64,000 bases of DNA from Antarctobacter sediminis (GCF_019218285.1 NZ_JAHUZG010000002.1:806001-870000), one strand, 5' to 3'. Numbered from the stretch's first letter, positions 8,501-16,728 are shown. Notes: generated by a model not told the origin, from the letters alone. Made by a program: numbers and translations.

Positions 8501-10241
8501 TATCGGTATGCAGCGACAGGGTGATCTCGGTATCGATGCTGACGGTGCCCGACTTGGTGATCGTGTTGCCCGCGTGATCGGTGGCCGTCGCCGTAATATC
8601 CAGCGGCATTGACCCGCGCGGCAGGCTGACCGAGGGGATGTCGATCGTCCAGCCACCGGAGGCATCCGCCGTGGTGGTGAAACTGGTGCCATTGGTGGAG
8701 ACGACCACCGTGGCGCCACCCTCGGCAGATCCGGTCACGACCACACCGGCGTCGGCCTCTGCCCCGTTGATCACGGCGTCGCCGCCGACCGCGCCTGTGT
8801 TCACGGCAAGCGTGATTTCCGTGTCGACGTCAAAGCTATGGCTCAAGGTCGCCACGTTCCCCGCCGGGTCGGTGGACACGATCTGCGCCGTGGTGGTGTA
8901 GGTCCCTTCGGGCAGGTCGCCCGCAGCGAAATTGACGGACCACTTGCCATCCACGTCCGCCGTCGCCGTCACGGTCACACCTTCGACGGTCACGGTCACG
9001 GTCGATCCGGCATCCGTGGTGCCGGTGAAAGTCACGCCCGCATCTGCCTCGACCTGACCGATCAGATCATCGCCGGTCAGCGGTAGGTTTGTCAGGTGAA
9101 CGCTGTTCTGCGTATCCACGGCCACCACATCGACAACGGTCGTGCTGTTGCCGAACCCATCGGTGGAAACCAGCGTGATGTCCTTGTCGTAGGTGCCTTC
9201 GGGAAAGACCGTACCGTCAAAGTCAAAAGACCAATCACCGTTTTCATCGACAACGCCTGTCTGCGTCGTGTCATCGACGGCGATGGTGATGGTTGTGCCC
9301 GGCTCGCCCTTGCCGGTCACGGTGACACCGTCGCTCTGGTCGTCGGCGTTCACAAGGACGCCGGTCGAAACGGTGCCGTCGGTCACGTCCACCGGCGGAG
9401 GCGTCGTGTCGATTTCGAACGACGGGCCATAAAGGTTGGTCACCGTGCCATCCGGATCCGTGACCACGACGGGAATGTTTTCATAGATGCCATCGGGCGG
9501 AAAGTTTTCGCCGTCAAAGACTATCTGCCACGTGCGGTCATCCCCGGCGATCCCGGTCAGGGTCACACCGCCAATGGTGACCTCGACAACCGAACCGGGA
9601 TTGGCCGTGCCGGTGATCGTGATGCTGGGCGTATCGCCGCCCGCGATGTCATAACTGGCATCCGGATCGTCAACGGTCGGAGGGGTCCATCCAAAGGAAC
9701 CGCCGCCTCCGCCACCGCCGCCGGAACCGCCCAACAGGGCCGCCCCGCCCAGCGCCGCAGCGCCAAGTCCGGCTGCACCCAGCCCGCCCATGCCGATCAG
9801 CCCGGCCGCCAACATGCTGACTTCGCTTCCGTCATCGGCAACGATGGGCGCTTCGGCAACCACGGTGGGCTCGTCGATAAAGATAAGCGCGTCCTCGGGG
9901 CTCCACTTGCCCCATTCTTCGGTCGGTCCGTATTGCGCGAACAACGCGCCGCCATCGGCCTCGACAAAGCTGACTTCGTTCAGCGAGCCGTAGGAACTGA
10001 GGAAAAGCCGACCTGCGTCGCTTTCGAAATAGCCCTCAAGGACGATGACCCGACCGTCGGCAAGCGTGATCAAAAGGTCGTCCCCGGCACGGTCATAGCC
10101 GCGCACATCGGACTGGGAAATGTTCAAGGAAATGTCTTGATCGCCCGCCGCATTGATAAGGAACCCTTTCTCGTCCCCATCGACAGCGCCACGCTCTACA
10201 ATGCCCGCACGGGTACGGGTCACGAATTTAATCGCGTTCAT
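5580..10241 (-). CDS. giant BapA-like repetitive adhesin with about 12 Ig-like repeats
   Basis: Predicted surface adhesin exported by the downstream type I system. The 1553 aa start with a BapA-prefix-like beta domain (1-125), followed by a hydrophobic Ala/Gly stretch (143-172) and a polyglycine tract (about 171-181). About twelve Big-type Ig-like repeats of 95-100 aa follow (about 191-1360), each carrying versions of GDGVINAAE, GSTVTVTV, G.WSV and DPAGN. A non-repetitive C-terminal domain (about 1365-1553) ends DDITQVHGVT. I see no GGxGxDxxx RTX nonapeptides, so calcium-binding RTX folding is not supported and the secretion signal must lie in the C-terminal domain. Acidic composition fits an extracellular protein. 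Role in biofilm or surface attachment is inferred from family and operon. Confidence 0.88.
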   Translation of the reverse strand: MNAIKFVTRTRAGIVERGAVDGDEKGFLINAAGDQDISLNISQSDVRGYDRAGDDLLITLADGRVIVLEGYFESDAGRLFLSSYGSLNEVSFVEADGGALFAQYGPTEEWGKWSPEDALIFIDEPTVVAEAPIVADDGSEVSMLAAGLIGMGGLGAAGLGAAALGGAALLGGSGGGGGGGGSFGWTPPTVDDPDASYDIAGGDTPSITITGTANPGSVVEVTIGGVTLTGIAGDDRTWQIVFDGENFPPDGIYENIPVVVTDPDGTVTNLYGPSFEIDTTPPPVDVTDGTVSTGVLVNADDQSDGVTVTGKGEPGTTITIAVDDTTQTGVVDENGDWSFDFDGTVFPEGTYDKDITLVSTDGFGNSTTVVDVVAVDTQNSVHLTNLPLTGDDLIGQVEADAGVTFTGTTDAGSTVTVTVEGVTVTATADVDGKWSVNFAAGDLPEGTYTTTAQIVSTDPAGNVATLSHSFDVDTEITLAVNTGAVGGDAVINGAEADAGVVVTGSAEGGATVVVSTNGTSFTTTADASGGWTIDIPSVSLPRGSMPLDITATATDHAGNTITKSGTVSIDTEITLSLHTDTVEGDGVINAAEASDGTVLTGSAEAGASVVVTANGYSYTATADASGAWSVNIPAVNLPSGTTTMDISAIATDAAGNTVTATGTVDIDTELALTIDTSALAVDGIINSTEHAGMVTFIGTGEPGATVTLELYGESVTAVVAADGSWSMPFPAHVLPTNAGSPDSIAVLATVTSTDPAGNMAFASGGFEIDVTNHVEVYTSSVEGDGVVNAAERADGVLLTGYTEATDAGSSVTVTVNGTAYNATVDFNGNWSVVLPASEIPEGETSLDVLATSIDGAGNVVTATGTIQIDTTTNVAVMTTGVEGDGVVNAAERSDGVTLTGTAEAGSTVMVTLGTVTHQATVAADGSWSVDFAAAEIPAGERSLTVTATSTDPAGNTATANGTIDVDTLVRNFAITSTPGGADAVINADEAAQGLVLTGTTEPGGTVAITLNGHTVQATVDAGGNWTASFDPAQLPSGEQTVTLTAVSTDPAGNTETITQPVTIDTDAGTLTISPDPVETDDVVNFVEASDGVTIKGTSDPGQVVNVTMNGVTHAVLTDASGNWSVDYAPGEIAPGTYTADISATITDSAGNVLTRTDSVKVDTEVLNFAASTTPVEGDNVINANEASDGFVLTGTTEPGGTVSVTFEGVTRSATVDAAGNWSVGFGAGDIPAGEKSSSAVIDTTDAAGNTATTSVTFDIDTEVNSLAMSSDPVTPDGVINAAEAAQGVTLTGVVEQGSTVTVTVGGMAHVATVDASGNWSVDIASSAIPTGTLTAPVLIEAVDAAGNTRAINETLSIDTDAPDTLHWTGYGRDGSGVDLIRTEITTDDVFLGQLTDPAGTPDVTAVPIDTTTDIPAIGQSYIDLTGSVPDGTHLVLASTDPAGNTSGSYLVTDDPATNTVLMSDDIASALSEFQIDTIDLHFAEDSNLTITEAQIKALSDHTDTVVIRGGADDSVTITGATAEGNDGNGFNVFSLGDATLLIEDDITQVHGVT
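6160..9671 (-). repeat. tandem protein-coding repeat array (about 12 units of about 293 bp)
   Basis: Internal repeats of the adhesin gene. Each unit encodes one Ig-like domain with a recurring acidic linker (EGDGVINAAE and variants), a central G-[KNS]-WSV strand and a terminal [TS]DPAGN strand followed by IDT. The units are diverged rather than identical, so the array looks old and not freshly expanded. Recombination between units could change protein length between strains. Confidence 0.85.
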
Positions 10242-10557
10242 AATTACACCGCTCTACCTCTGCGTCCGCCCGTTCAATGCCGGCAGACTTGTTTTTTTCA
10301 CTTTGCGAAATATCGCATTTTTGTGGCTTTCGCTACTGACTTTTTCCCCAATATCCCGAGAAGTGGGGGAAAATCCCTGCAAAAGCACCAAATCTGCGTC
10401 GGGCTGTGACATAAATGTGGCGACCACTTTGGCGAAGACAGTCGCCTCAGCGGCGGCGCGCGTTAAGTCAGGAACACGCTGGACCACGGGCGCTGCATCG
10501 CTGATGTTGCGGACGCGGCCCGCCGCACGACCACCGACGAAGGATGACAGGCACGCA
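10242..10557. other. divergent intergenic region, adhesin operon / flavin reductase
   Basis: No gene is seen. This 316-nt spacer must carry the promoters for the minus-strand adhesin operon and the plus-strand flavin reductase. It is more AT-rich than its surroundings and contains a perfect 8-bp inverted repeat, TTTTCCCC at 10342-10349 and GGGGAAAA at 10366-10373, which could be a regulator site. I could not pick a convincing -35/-10 pair. Confidence 0.5.
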
Positions 10558-11052
10558 ATGACCGACAGCTTCGATCCCTCCCAGACCGACAGCCATGCCT
10601 TTCGCGACGCCCTTGGCCGGTTCGGCACCGGGGTGACGGTGATCACCTGCGCCACACCCACCGGCCCTCTGGGCATCACCGCCAACAGCTTTTCCTCGGT
10701 CTCGCTTGATCCGCCGCTGGTGCTGTGGTCACCAGCCAAATCGTCGTCGCGCTATCCCTTTTTCATGGCCGCCCAGCGCTTTGCCATTCATGTCATGGGC
10801 GCCGAACAGTTTGATCTGTGCCGGGGGTTCGCACGCAGCGGCGATGCTTTCTCTGAAACCGACTGGCGGACAAGCGCGCAGGGCGTGCCGCTGATTGACG
10901 GCTGCCTGGCCCTTTTCGAATGCCTCCAGGTTGCCGCTCATGACGCCGGAGATCACTCCATCCTCGTTGGACAGGTCGAACGGGCCGCGGCGCGCGACGG
11001 CGCGCCACTGCTGTTCCAAGGGGGACGTTACGGCAGCTTTGCCGCCTCCTGA
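10558..11052 (+). CDS. flavin reductase family protein
   Basis: A 164-aa protein of the FMN-binding split-barrel flavin reductase family, which uses NAD(P)H to reduce free flavin, often for a partner monooxygenase. Supporting motifs are FRDALGRFGTGVTVIT at the N-terminus, GITANSFSSVSLDPPLVLWSP (the conserved flavin-binding S-S-V-S-DPP segment) and the C-terminal YGSF. The ATG at 10558 gives the standard family N-terminus; the reading frame stays open upstream but that part has no conserved sequence. No monooxygenase partner is in the window. Substrate is unknown. Confidence 0.88.
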   Translation: MTDSFDPSQTDSHAFRDALGRFGTGVTVITCATPTGPLGITANSFSSVSLDPPLVLWSPAKSSSRYPFFMAAQRFAIHVMGAEQFDLCRGFARSGDAFSETDWRTSAQGVPLIDGCLALFECLQVAAHDAGDHSILVGQVERAAARDGAPLLFQGGRYGSFAAS

Positions 11053-11233
11053 CCCGCGATACCACCTCAAAACATAGCCCGAGAGCATTTCCCGCGCCGG
11101 AAACCTTTTGTTTTTCCTTCAAAAATTCCCGTTGGAAAATTGCGAACTTTCCGAAGCCTTGCCAAGAAGCACTCGATTGCTCACACTTTTGTTATCGGCT
11201 GTGATTTACGGCATTTCAAAAAACGGGTTCGGC

Positions 11234-12574
11234 ATGTTTCGCAAATTATTCCCGCACACCGCACGTCTTTCGGCACCGGCGACCCTGGCCGCCGCACTTG
11301 CAGCCGCCGCGCCCCCTGCTTTTGCAGACATGATCGACCCGCAGGATTTCCTCCAGTTCGATCAACAGCAGGCCCAGCTTGGCCGCCTACTGTTTTATGA
11401 CAAACTGCTGTCCGGAAATCAGAACATCAGCTGCGCCACCTGCCATCACCATTCGCTGCACGGGGCCGATGGCATCAGTCTGGGCATTGGCGAAGGGGGT
11501 GCGGGCCTGGGCACCGAACGCACGCCCGGCGACGGAACCGCCCGGATCGAGGCGCGCGTACCACGCAACGCCCCTGCCTTGTGGAACCTTGGCCACCGCG
11601 AGGTGCGCGAACTGTTCCATGACGGTCGCGTCGAACGGATCGGCGCCGGCTACGTGGCCTTCAAGACGCCCGCCAAGGAATACACTCCCGCCGGATTGAA
11701 CTCACTGCTGGCAGCGCAGGCCCTGTTCCCCGTCAGCTCGGCCGTCGAAATGGCCGGACACCCGGACGAAAACCCCGTCAGCGCTGCATTTGCCGAACGG
11801 ATCGACCTTGGCTGGGCGATACTGGCCGACCGCGTGCGCGACGTACCCGAGTACGAAGCCCTCTTTATCGACGCCTTCCCCGAAGTGCGCGACGGCGGTG
11901 ACATCACCATTGTTCAGATCGCCAATGCCATCGCCGCCTTCATCGGGACCGAATGGCAAAGCCATGACAGCCCCTACGACAAATGGCTGAGTGACGGCAC
12001 GCCGATGCCACCCATGGCCGAACGTGGTCGCCAGCTTTTCTTTGGCGAGGCGGGCTGCTCTGGCTGCCACAACGGGCCGCGCTTTACCGATCAGGCGTTT
12101 TATGCGGTCGGCGTCCCACAATTTGGCCCCGGGCGACCCTTTGGCGATGACACCATGCCCCATGACCTTGGCCGAATGGAAACCACACGCAACCCCGACG
12201 ACGCCTACAAGTTCCGCACGCCAAGCCTGCGCAACGTGGCCCTGACAGCCCCCTATGGCCACAACGGCGCATATCCCACCCTGCGCGACATGATCCGCCA
12301 CATGTGCGACCCGCTGACCGCACGCAGCGAATGGACGCCGGGCATGGCGCGCCTCCCGGATGTTTCATGGCTGAACGATGGTGACTTCACGCTTGTGTCC
12401 GACCCATTGGAAACCGCACAGCAGATCTCGTACCTCGACATCTCACCGGTGCAGATGGTTGATGCCGATATCGACGCGCTCGAAGCGTTTCTGAACGCCC
12501 TGACTGGCGAAACAGCTGAAAAGCGCCCCATGGGCCGCCCCGATGCGGTGCCAAGCGGCTTGCCGGTCGACTAG
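11234..12574 (+). CDS. di-haem cytochrome c peroxidase / MauG-family protein
   Basis: Periplasmic di-haem enzyme. The chosen ATG (11234) gives a 446-aa protein with a clean signal peptide ending AAPPAFA. Two c-type haem sites are visible: CATCH (Cys67, Cys70, His71) and CSGCH in the second half. The family arrangement is intact, with LGRLLFYDKLLS before the first haem and FRTPSLRNVALTAPYGHNG before the C-terminal region. Likely reduces hydrogen peroxide or performs a MauG-like oxidation; sequence alone does not separate these. Its stop codon overlaps the stop of the minus-strand fragment at 12571 in the palindrome CTAG. Confidence 0.9.
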   Translation: MFRKLFPHTARLSAPATLAAALAAAAPPAFADMIDPQDFLQFDQQQAQLGRLLFYDKLLSGNQNISCATCHHHSLHGADGISLGIGEGGAGLGTERTPGDGTARIEARVPRNAPALWNLGHREVRELFHDGRVERIGAGYVAFKTPAKEYTPAGLNSLLAAQALFPVSSAVEMAGHPDENPVSAAFAERIDLGWAILADRVRDVPEYEALFIDAFPEVRDGGDITIVQIANAIAAFIGTEWQSHDSPYDKWLSDGTPMPPMAERGRQLFFGEAGCSGCHNGPRFTDQAFYAVGVPQFGPGRPFGDDTMPHDLGRMETTRNPDDAYKFRTPSLRNVALTAPYGHNGAYPTLRDMIRHMCDPLTARSEWTPGMARLPDVSWLNDGDFTLVSDPLETAQQISYLDISPVQMVDADIDALEAFLNALTGETAEKRPMGRPDAVPSGLPVD

Positions 12575-12738
12575 AACGCGCAGCAACCTTCCAAGCCTTC
12601 GCGCGTCGACTCGACGCGCCACTGGTTGGCAAAAGTTTGCAATTCGAAATGACCCGGGTGCTGGATCTGGATGGCATAAACACCGTCCGCGGATTGCGGG
12701 TAATCGTGATTGAAGCCATGTTTTTTTTGCATGAACAC
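12571..12738 (-). pseudogene. short minus-strand coding fragment, possible remnant of a larger gene
   Basis: Reading the minus strand from a GTG at 12738 (GAGG six nt upstream) or ATG at 12732 gives a 53-55 residue peptide with protein-like composition, containing GFNHDYPQSADGVYAIQIQ and FANQWRV and ending GCCAF. The frame is open back to a TGA at 12784-12786. Upstream, a different minus frame reads sensibly through EVDGEDFGYCTEYTQVPLN (about 12795-12855), which suggests one ancestral gene split by a frameshift near 12780. It may instead be a genuine small gene. No family was recognised. Confidence 0.4.
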
Positions 12739-13016
12739 GCGAAACCTCGGACTTTCACGCGGGGTGTCGGCTTGCAGCAGCCGTCAAAGGAATTCAGCGG
12801 AACCTGCGTGTATTCCGTGCAATAGCCAAAATCCTCACCATCGACCTCCTTCAGCACCCTCTGAAGGAAATGATGGCCATAGCGCGGCCGACGTTCTGAA
12901 CATCCAACAACGCGCTGATACCGCCGGGGTTTCAACAACAGTCCCGCCTATGGCAGGCGATCCGAGGTGAATCCCACCGCAAAGCAGCCTTGCCAACGAT
13001 CGTCGACAGAGTTCCG

Positions 13017-13475
13017 TCAGGCTTCGTCGATCAGATCACGAATGGCGGGGATTTTGTGCGGTTTGCTGCGCAGGCTCAACAGCAACTCGGCAAGTTCGGG
13101 TTCATTCACCCGCTTGGCGGCAGCCTCGGGCTTGAACCACTTGCGCTTGCGCTCTTTCCGCTCCTTCCAATCCCGCAAGAGCTTGTCCACGAACATCGGG
13201 TAGACCTCGACAAGGCAAGGCACGACGTTGCCGTCGTCCAGCACCTTGCCATAGCAATAGCTGCCGATCATCGCACTGCCGATGCGGCCCTTGGCACCGG
13301 CCTCTTCCAGCGCCTCGATCTCGGCCGCGCGCCATGGCTTCTTGCCATCCATCTGCCAGCCTTTGGGCATGACCCAGCGCCCCGTGTCACGCGAGGTCAC
13401 CATCAACACCTTGACCTGATCCTTGGCATCCCTGCGCATGGGCAGGGCGGCTATCTGTGCGCCCCGTTCCGACAC
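13017..13475 (-). CDS. Nudix hydrolase, DIPP-like
   Basis: A 152-aa protein of the Nudix fold, closest by eye to small alphaproteobacterial relatives of diphosphoinositol-polyphosphate/ApnA hydrolases (WVMPKGWQMDGKKPW followed by AAEIEALEEAG). The metal-binding EExG core is present, but the canonical box is altered: the first Glu is Lys and the Arg of REUxEE is Ile. The Lys/Arg-rich stretch DWKERKERKRKWF follows. It may hydrolyse a nucleoside diphosphate-linked compound with reduced or changed metal use. It stands alone, upstream of the tRNA gene's transcript end. Confidence 0.85.
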   Translation of the reverse strand: MSERGAQIAALPMRRDAKDQVKVLMVTSRDTGRWVMPKGWQMDGKKPWRAAEIEALEEAGAKGRIGSAMIGSYCYGKVLDDGNVVPCLVEVYPMFVDKLLRDWKERKERKRKWFKPEAAAKRVNEPELAELLLSLRSKPHKIPAIRDLIDEA

Positions 13476-13659
13476 GAAACCCCCTTTAGAAACAACCGAT
13501 CGTCTCCGCGCGCAAAGCGCATAGCTCTATTAATTCCAATCAATCTTGCCCCGATCTTCTCAGATTTTCCGAGAGGACGCCAGAAAGGCCCGGAGCCGCG
13601 CAGAGAACTGCCGCTAAATTGATCGCCAGCCACCCGCGTTCCTCCCCGACCGCACGCAA

Positions 13660-13684
13660 CAAAAAACACGCCCGAGGGCGTGTC
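13660..13684 (-). terminator. rho-independent terminator after tRNA-Arg
   Basis: On the minus strand an 8-bp perfect stem, ACACGCCC paired with GGGCGTGT, is followed by a run of six T. It lies 47 nt beyond the tRNA 3' end. Confidence 0.8.
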
Positions 13685-13730
13685 ATTTATCGGCATCTTG
13701 TCCGGAAAATCCTGCCCTACCGGGTGGTAG

Positions 13731-13807
13731 TGGCGGACCGAGGAGGATTCGAACCCCCGACCCCTTGATTCGTAGTCAAGTACTCTATCCAGCTGAGCTA
13801 TCGGTCC
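13731..13807 (-). tRNA. tRNA-Arg (anticodon ACG)
   Basis: A 77-nt cloverleaf on the minus strand begins GGACCGATAGCTC and ends with an encoded CCA (TGG at 13731-13733 on the plus strand). The D-arm AGCTCAGCTGGATAGAGT, the anticodon stem-loop CTTGA-CTACGAA-TCAAG with anticodon ACG, and the T-arm GGGTTCGAATCC are all intact. ACG is deaminated to ICG by TadA in bacteria and reads CGU, CGC and CGA. A terminator follows. Confidence 0.97.
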
Positions 13808-13911
13808 GTGAGGGCTGCGTTTACCCCCCACTCCGGGGCTTGGCAAGGGCCTTTCCAAAGTTTTTCGCCTCAAACCCAAACTCTTTGCACCAAAGACCGG
13901 ATGACCAAGCG

Positions 13912-15300
13912 TCACCCGACCCCACCCATCGGCAGGCGGATTTCGAAACAGGTGCCGCCTTCGTCTGACCGGGCCAGCTTGACCGTGCCGCCATGGCCGC
14001 GGATCAATTCCATCACGATGGCCAACCCCAAACCGGAGCCGCCTTTTCGAACACCCCCCTGAAAGGCTTGGAACAGGTGTTCGCGCGCCTTGGGCGGCAG
14101 CCCCGGGCCGGTATCCGTCACCGTGATCACCCAATCCGCCTCATCAGAGCGCGCGGCCACGCTGATTTCGCCGGGCTGGCCGGTGGCAACGATGGCCTGC
14201 CGCGCATTGCGGATCATGTTGGACAAGGCGCGATAGATCTGCTCCGGGTCGCCGCGCACCATCAATCCAACCGGAATATCTTCGGAAAGCGAGACATCCG
14301 CCTCTCCGATCGCAAGGCGCTCGGCCTCCAGCACCTCGCCGGTCAGTTCGGCAAGATTGAACAGCATCAGCCGCGGAGCGGGTTCCTCGGCCCGGCCAAA
14401 GGCCAGCGTGCTTTCACAAAGCGAAATCGCCCGCGTGATCGAATTCACCAGTTTGGGGGCCATGCGCTGAACAGCCGGATCCTCGGACATCTCGATCCGG
14501 TCGGTGAACAACTGCGCCGAAGTCAGGATATTACGCAGATCGTGACTGACCCGCGCAACAGCGCCACCCAACTGCGCCAGGCGCTCCTTCTGTCGCAACG
14601 CCTGCGTCAGCTGGGATTGCAGCGATTGAAGCGATTCCTCGGCCTCGCGCAACTCTCGGACGGTGGCCATGGGCTGAATGATCCGCCGCGCGTCCTCGGG
14701 GGCCGCGGCGTAGTCACGGATATGGCCAACGACACCCTTGATCGGTTTCACCAGCAACTTGCGCACGGCGAGGAACAACAGACCCGCCGTGATGATCGAG
14801 ATCGCCGCCGACAACAGCAGGATCCGCACACCATAATCCAGCATCGCCGCGCGCAGCGGTCCGCTGTCCATTGTGACCTCGATCAGTTCGCCGCCATCGC
14901 GCAGCGGATTGCCCATCACCCGGATCACCTGCGGCTCGGCATCGACAAGACAGGCGATTGCGTCCCGCATGAGCGTCACCGCCGGGGCGTCGCGCAGATC
15001 GAAGGTTTGCGACACCTCGCCTGGCACTTCGGACGACAGCATCAACTGGCGGATCTGGTCACGTTGCAGCACGATGTTGAAGACACCGGCATTTTCCAGC
15101 AGCTCACGCTCCAGCTCCGGCTCGATCATGTCGTCCGCCAGCAGCGCCAGCGAGGCGATCTGCGCCCGTTCCAGCCGGGCCAGCAGGTAATCCTCGCGGA
15201 ACCGCGCCACCGAGGGCACAAAGATCAGCACTTCGGCGACCATGACAAAGATCACGGTCAGGATCAGGAAACGTCCGGAAAGCGAGTTCAGAATGCGCAT
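13912..15300 (-). CDS. membrane sensor histidine kinase (orphan)
   Basis: A 462-aa two-component sensor. The N-terminal transmembrane helix spans about 9-30, a periplasmic region about 31-155, a second helix about 158-178, and then a HAMP-like linker and coiled coil (215-245). The HisKA box is ARVSHDLRNILTS with the phosphoacceptor His253. The ATPase domain has the N box NMIRNARQAI (361-370), DTGPG (396-400) and GGSGLGLAI (420-428). No response regulator is adjacent, so the partner is unlinked. It is followed 7 nt upstream on the strand by the reductase gene and may share its transcript. Confidence 0.92.
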   Translation of the reverse strand: MRILNSLSGRFLILTVIFVMVAEVLIFVPSVARFREDYLLARLERAQIASLALLADDMIEPELERELLENAGVFNIVLQRDQIRQLMLSSEVPGEVSQTFDLRDAPAVTLMRDAIACLVDAEPQVIRVMGNPLRDGGELIEVTMDSGPLRAAMLDYGVRILLLSAAISIITAGLLFLAVRKLLVKPIKGVVGHIRDYAAAPEDARRIIQPMATVRELREAEESLQSLQSQLTQALRQKERLAQLGGAVARVSHDLRNILTSAQLFTDRIEMSEDPAVQRMAPKLVNSITRAISLCESTLAFGRAEEPAPRLMLFNLAELTGEVLEAERLAIGEADVSLSEDIPVGLMVRGDPEQIYRALSNMIRNARQAIVATGQPGEISVAARSDEADWVITVTDTGPGLPPKAREHLFQAFQGGVRKGGSGLGLAIVMELIRGHGGTVKLARSDEGGTCFEIRLPMGGVG

Positions 15301-15307
15301 TTCTCTC

Positions 15308-16726
15308 TCAGGGAAGCCAGCGCTGCACCAGCCGTACCACTCTTTTCACCATGTCGCTCTCAAAGAGCTTCGGTGAGAAATAGGCCCCCGCGACCCGTTT
15401 GTTAATCTCCCCGATGGTCGGATAGGGCGAAACCATGGCGGAAACCGCGCTCATCTTCAGCTTGTTGGCGATCACAAGGGACCAAAGGTTCGCCAGTTCC
15501 CCCGCCTGATGACCCACGATGGTCACGCCCACCGGTCGGCCCTTGACCACCATCGCCTTGATGAAACCGCGCGTCTTGCGCTCGGCAATCAGCCGGTCGT
15601 TGTGGTGAAAGTCAAAGCGGGCAACCTCGACCTTGTCGCCATGCGCCGCGCGCGCTTGCGCCTCGGTCAGGCCGACCTGCGCCAGTTCCGGTTGGGTATA
15701 GGTAGCCCAGGGAATATGGGCCTGGCTCACCTTGGCGGGCAGGCCCAGCACGGCCGATCGCACCACGATCCCGGCGTGATACCCGGCCACATGGGTGAAT
15801 TGCAGTCCGCCCGCCACATCGCCGATGGCATAGACGCGCCGGTTCGAGGTCTTCAGATTGTCGTCCACCTTGATGCCGCTGCGGGTCGTCTCGATCCCGG
15901 CGGCATCAAGGTTCAATTTGTCGGTATTGGTCTTGCGTCCGACCGCGACCAGCAGATGAGAGCCCCTGAAAACGCGCCCGTCCTTGGCCTCGACCTCGAT
16001 GCCACCATCGACGTCCCGGATCTCGGCGGCCAACGCCTCCTCGGCAATCTCGATCCCCTCGGCCCGCAGGTGTTCCAGCACCAGTGCGGCGGCCTCCGGG
16101 TCATCCTTGCCCAGCGCCTTGGCCCCTTCGATCACCGTCACCTGCGATCCCAGCCGCCGATGCGCCTGTGCCATCTCCATCCCGATGGGGCCACCGCCGA
16201 TGATCAGCAGATGCTCGGGCTGTTCGCGCAACTCCCACAGGGTTTCATTGGTCAGATAGGGCACCGCGTCCAGCCCCGGGATCGGCGGCACCAGCGGCGA
16301 TGATCCGGTGGCGATGACGATCCGCCGCGCCGTGATGCGATACTCTCCGGCCTCGACCTCGTGATCCGAAACAAAGCGCCCGTATTCGCGGATCACCCGC
16401 ACGCCGAAACCTTCGAACCGCTCTTGACTGTCCACCGGCTCGATCTGCGAAATCACATCGGCCACGTGATCTTTGGCGGCGGCGTAATCCACCTGCGGCA
16501 CCACGTCGGACACCCCGTAGACCGAGGCATGTTGCATTCCGTAAGCGACCTTGCCCGAGGCAATCAGCGCCTTGGACGGGACACAGCCATAGTTCAGACA
16601 GTCGCCGCCCATCTTATGACCTTCCAGCAGGATCACGTCGGCCCCCATCTGGCTGGCCCCCGCCGCCACGGATAACCCCCCGGAGCCTGCACCGATGATC
16701 AGGATGTCGCAGTTCAGCTTTTCCAT
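15308..16726 (-). CDS. MerA-like FAD-dependent pyridine nucleotide-disulfide oxidoreductase
   Basis: Class I flavin-dependent disulfide reductase of 472 aa. It has the FAD motif GAGSGG, the redox-active disulfide in GGDCLNYGCVPSKA, an NAD(P)H-binding GGGPIGMEMA and the second FAD motif YAIGDVAGG. At the C-terminus the dihydrolipoyl dehydrogenase HPT..E is replaced by YPTIGE, so the catalytic His is Tyr, as in mercuric-reductase-like members. It is therefore unlikely to be the pyruvate-complex E3. ATG 16726 is preferred to an in-frame GTG at 16732 that overlaps the TVP38 stop. The pairing with a TVP38 membrane gene is a common conserved cassette of unknown substrate. Confidence 0.88.
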   Translation of the reverse strand: MEKLNCDILIIGAGSGGLSVAAGASQMGADVILLEGHKMGGDCLNYGCVPSKALIASGKVAYGMQHASVYGVSDVVPQVDYAAAKDHVADVISQIEPVDSQERFEGFGVRVIREYGRFVSDHEVEAGEYRITARRIVIATGSSPLVPPIPGLDAVPYLTNETLWELREQPEHLLIIGGGPIGMEMAQAHRRLGSQVTVIEGAKALGKDDPEAAALVLEHLRAEGIEIAEEALAAEIRDVDGGIEVEAKDGRVFRGSHLLVAVGRKTNTDKLNLDAAGIETTRSGIKVDDNLKTSNRRVYAIGDVAGGLQFTHVAGYHAGIVVRSAVLGLPAKVSQAHIPWATYTQPELAQVGLTEAQARAAHGDKVEVARFDFHHNDRLIAERKTRGFIKAMVVKGRPVGVTIVGHQAGELANLWSLVIANKLKMSAVSAMVSPYPTIGEINKRVAGAYFSPKLFESDMVKRVVRLVQRWLP

Positions 16727-16728
16727 GG

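Noticed and set aside
6160-9671. CRISPR or mobile repeat array
   Set aside because: The period (about 293 bp) and continuous reading frame match protein-domain repeats; no 25-40 bp repeat with unique spacers is present.
9710-9830. LapG protease cleavage site in the adhesin
   Set aside because: The Ala/Gly-rich segment contains AAG, but no context typical of LapG sites (TAAG or PAAG), and no lapG or lapD is in the window.
12387-12938. Minus-strand 183-codon open frame crossing the peroxidase 3' end
   Set aside because: Only its middle part (about 12795-12855) looks protein-like; the remainder is arginine/serine-rich and overlaps the peroxidase gene, so I treat it as part of a split or decayed gene.
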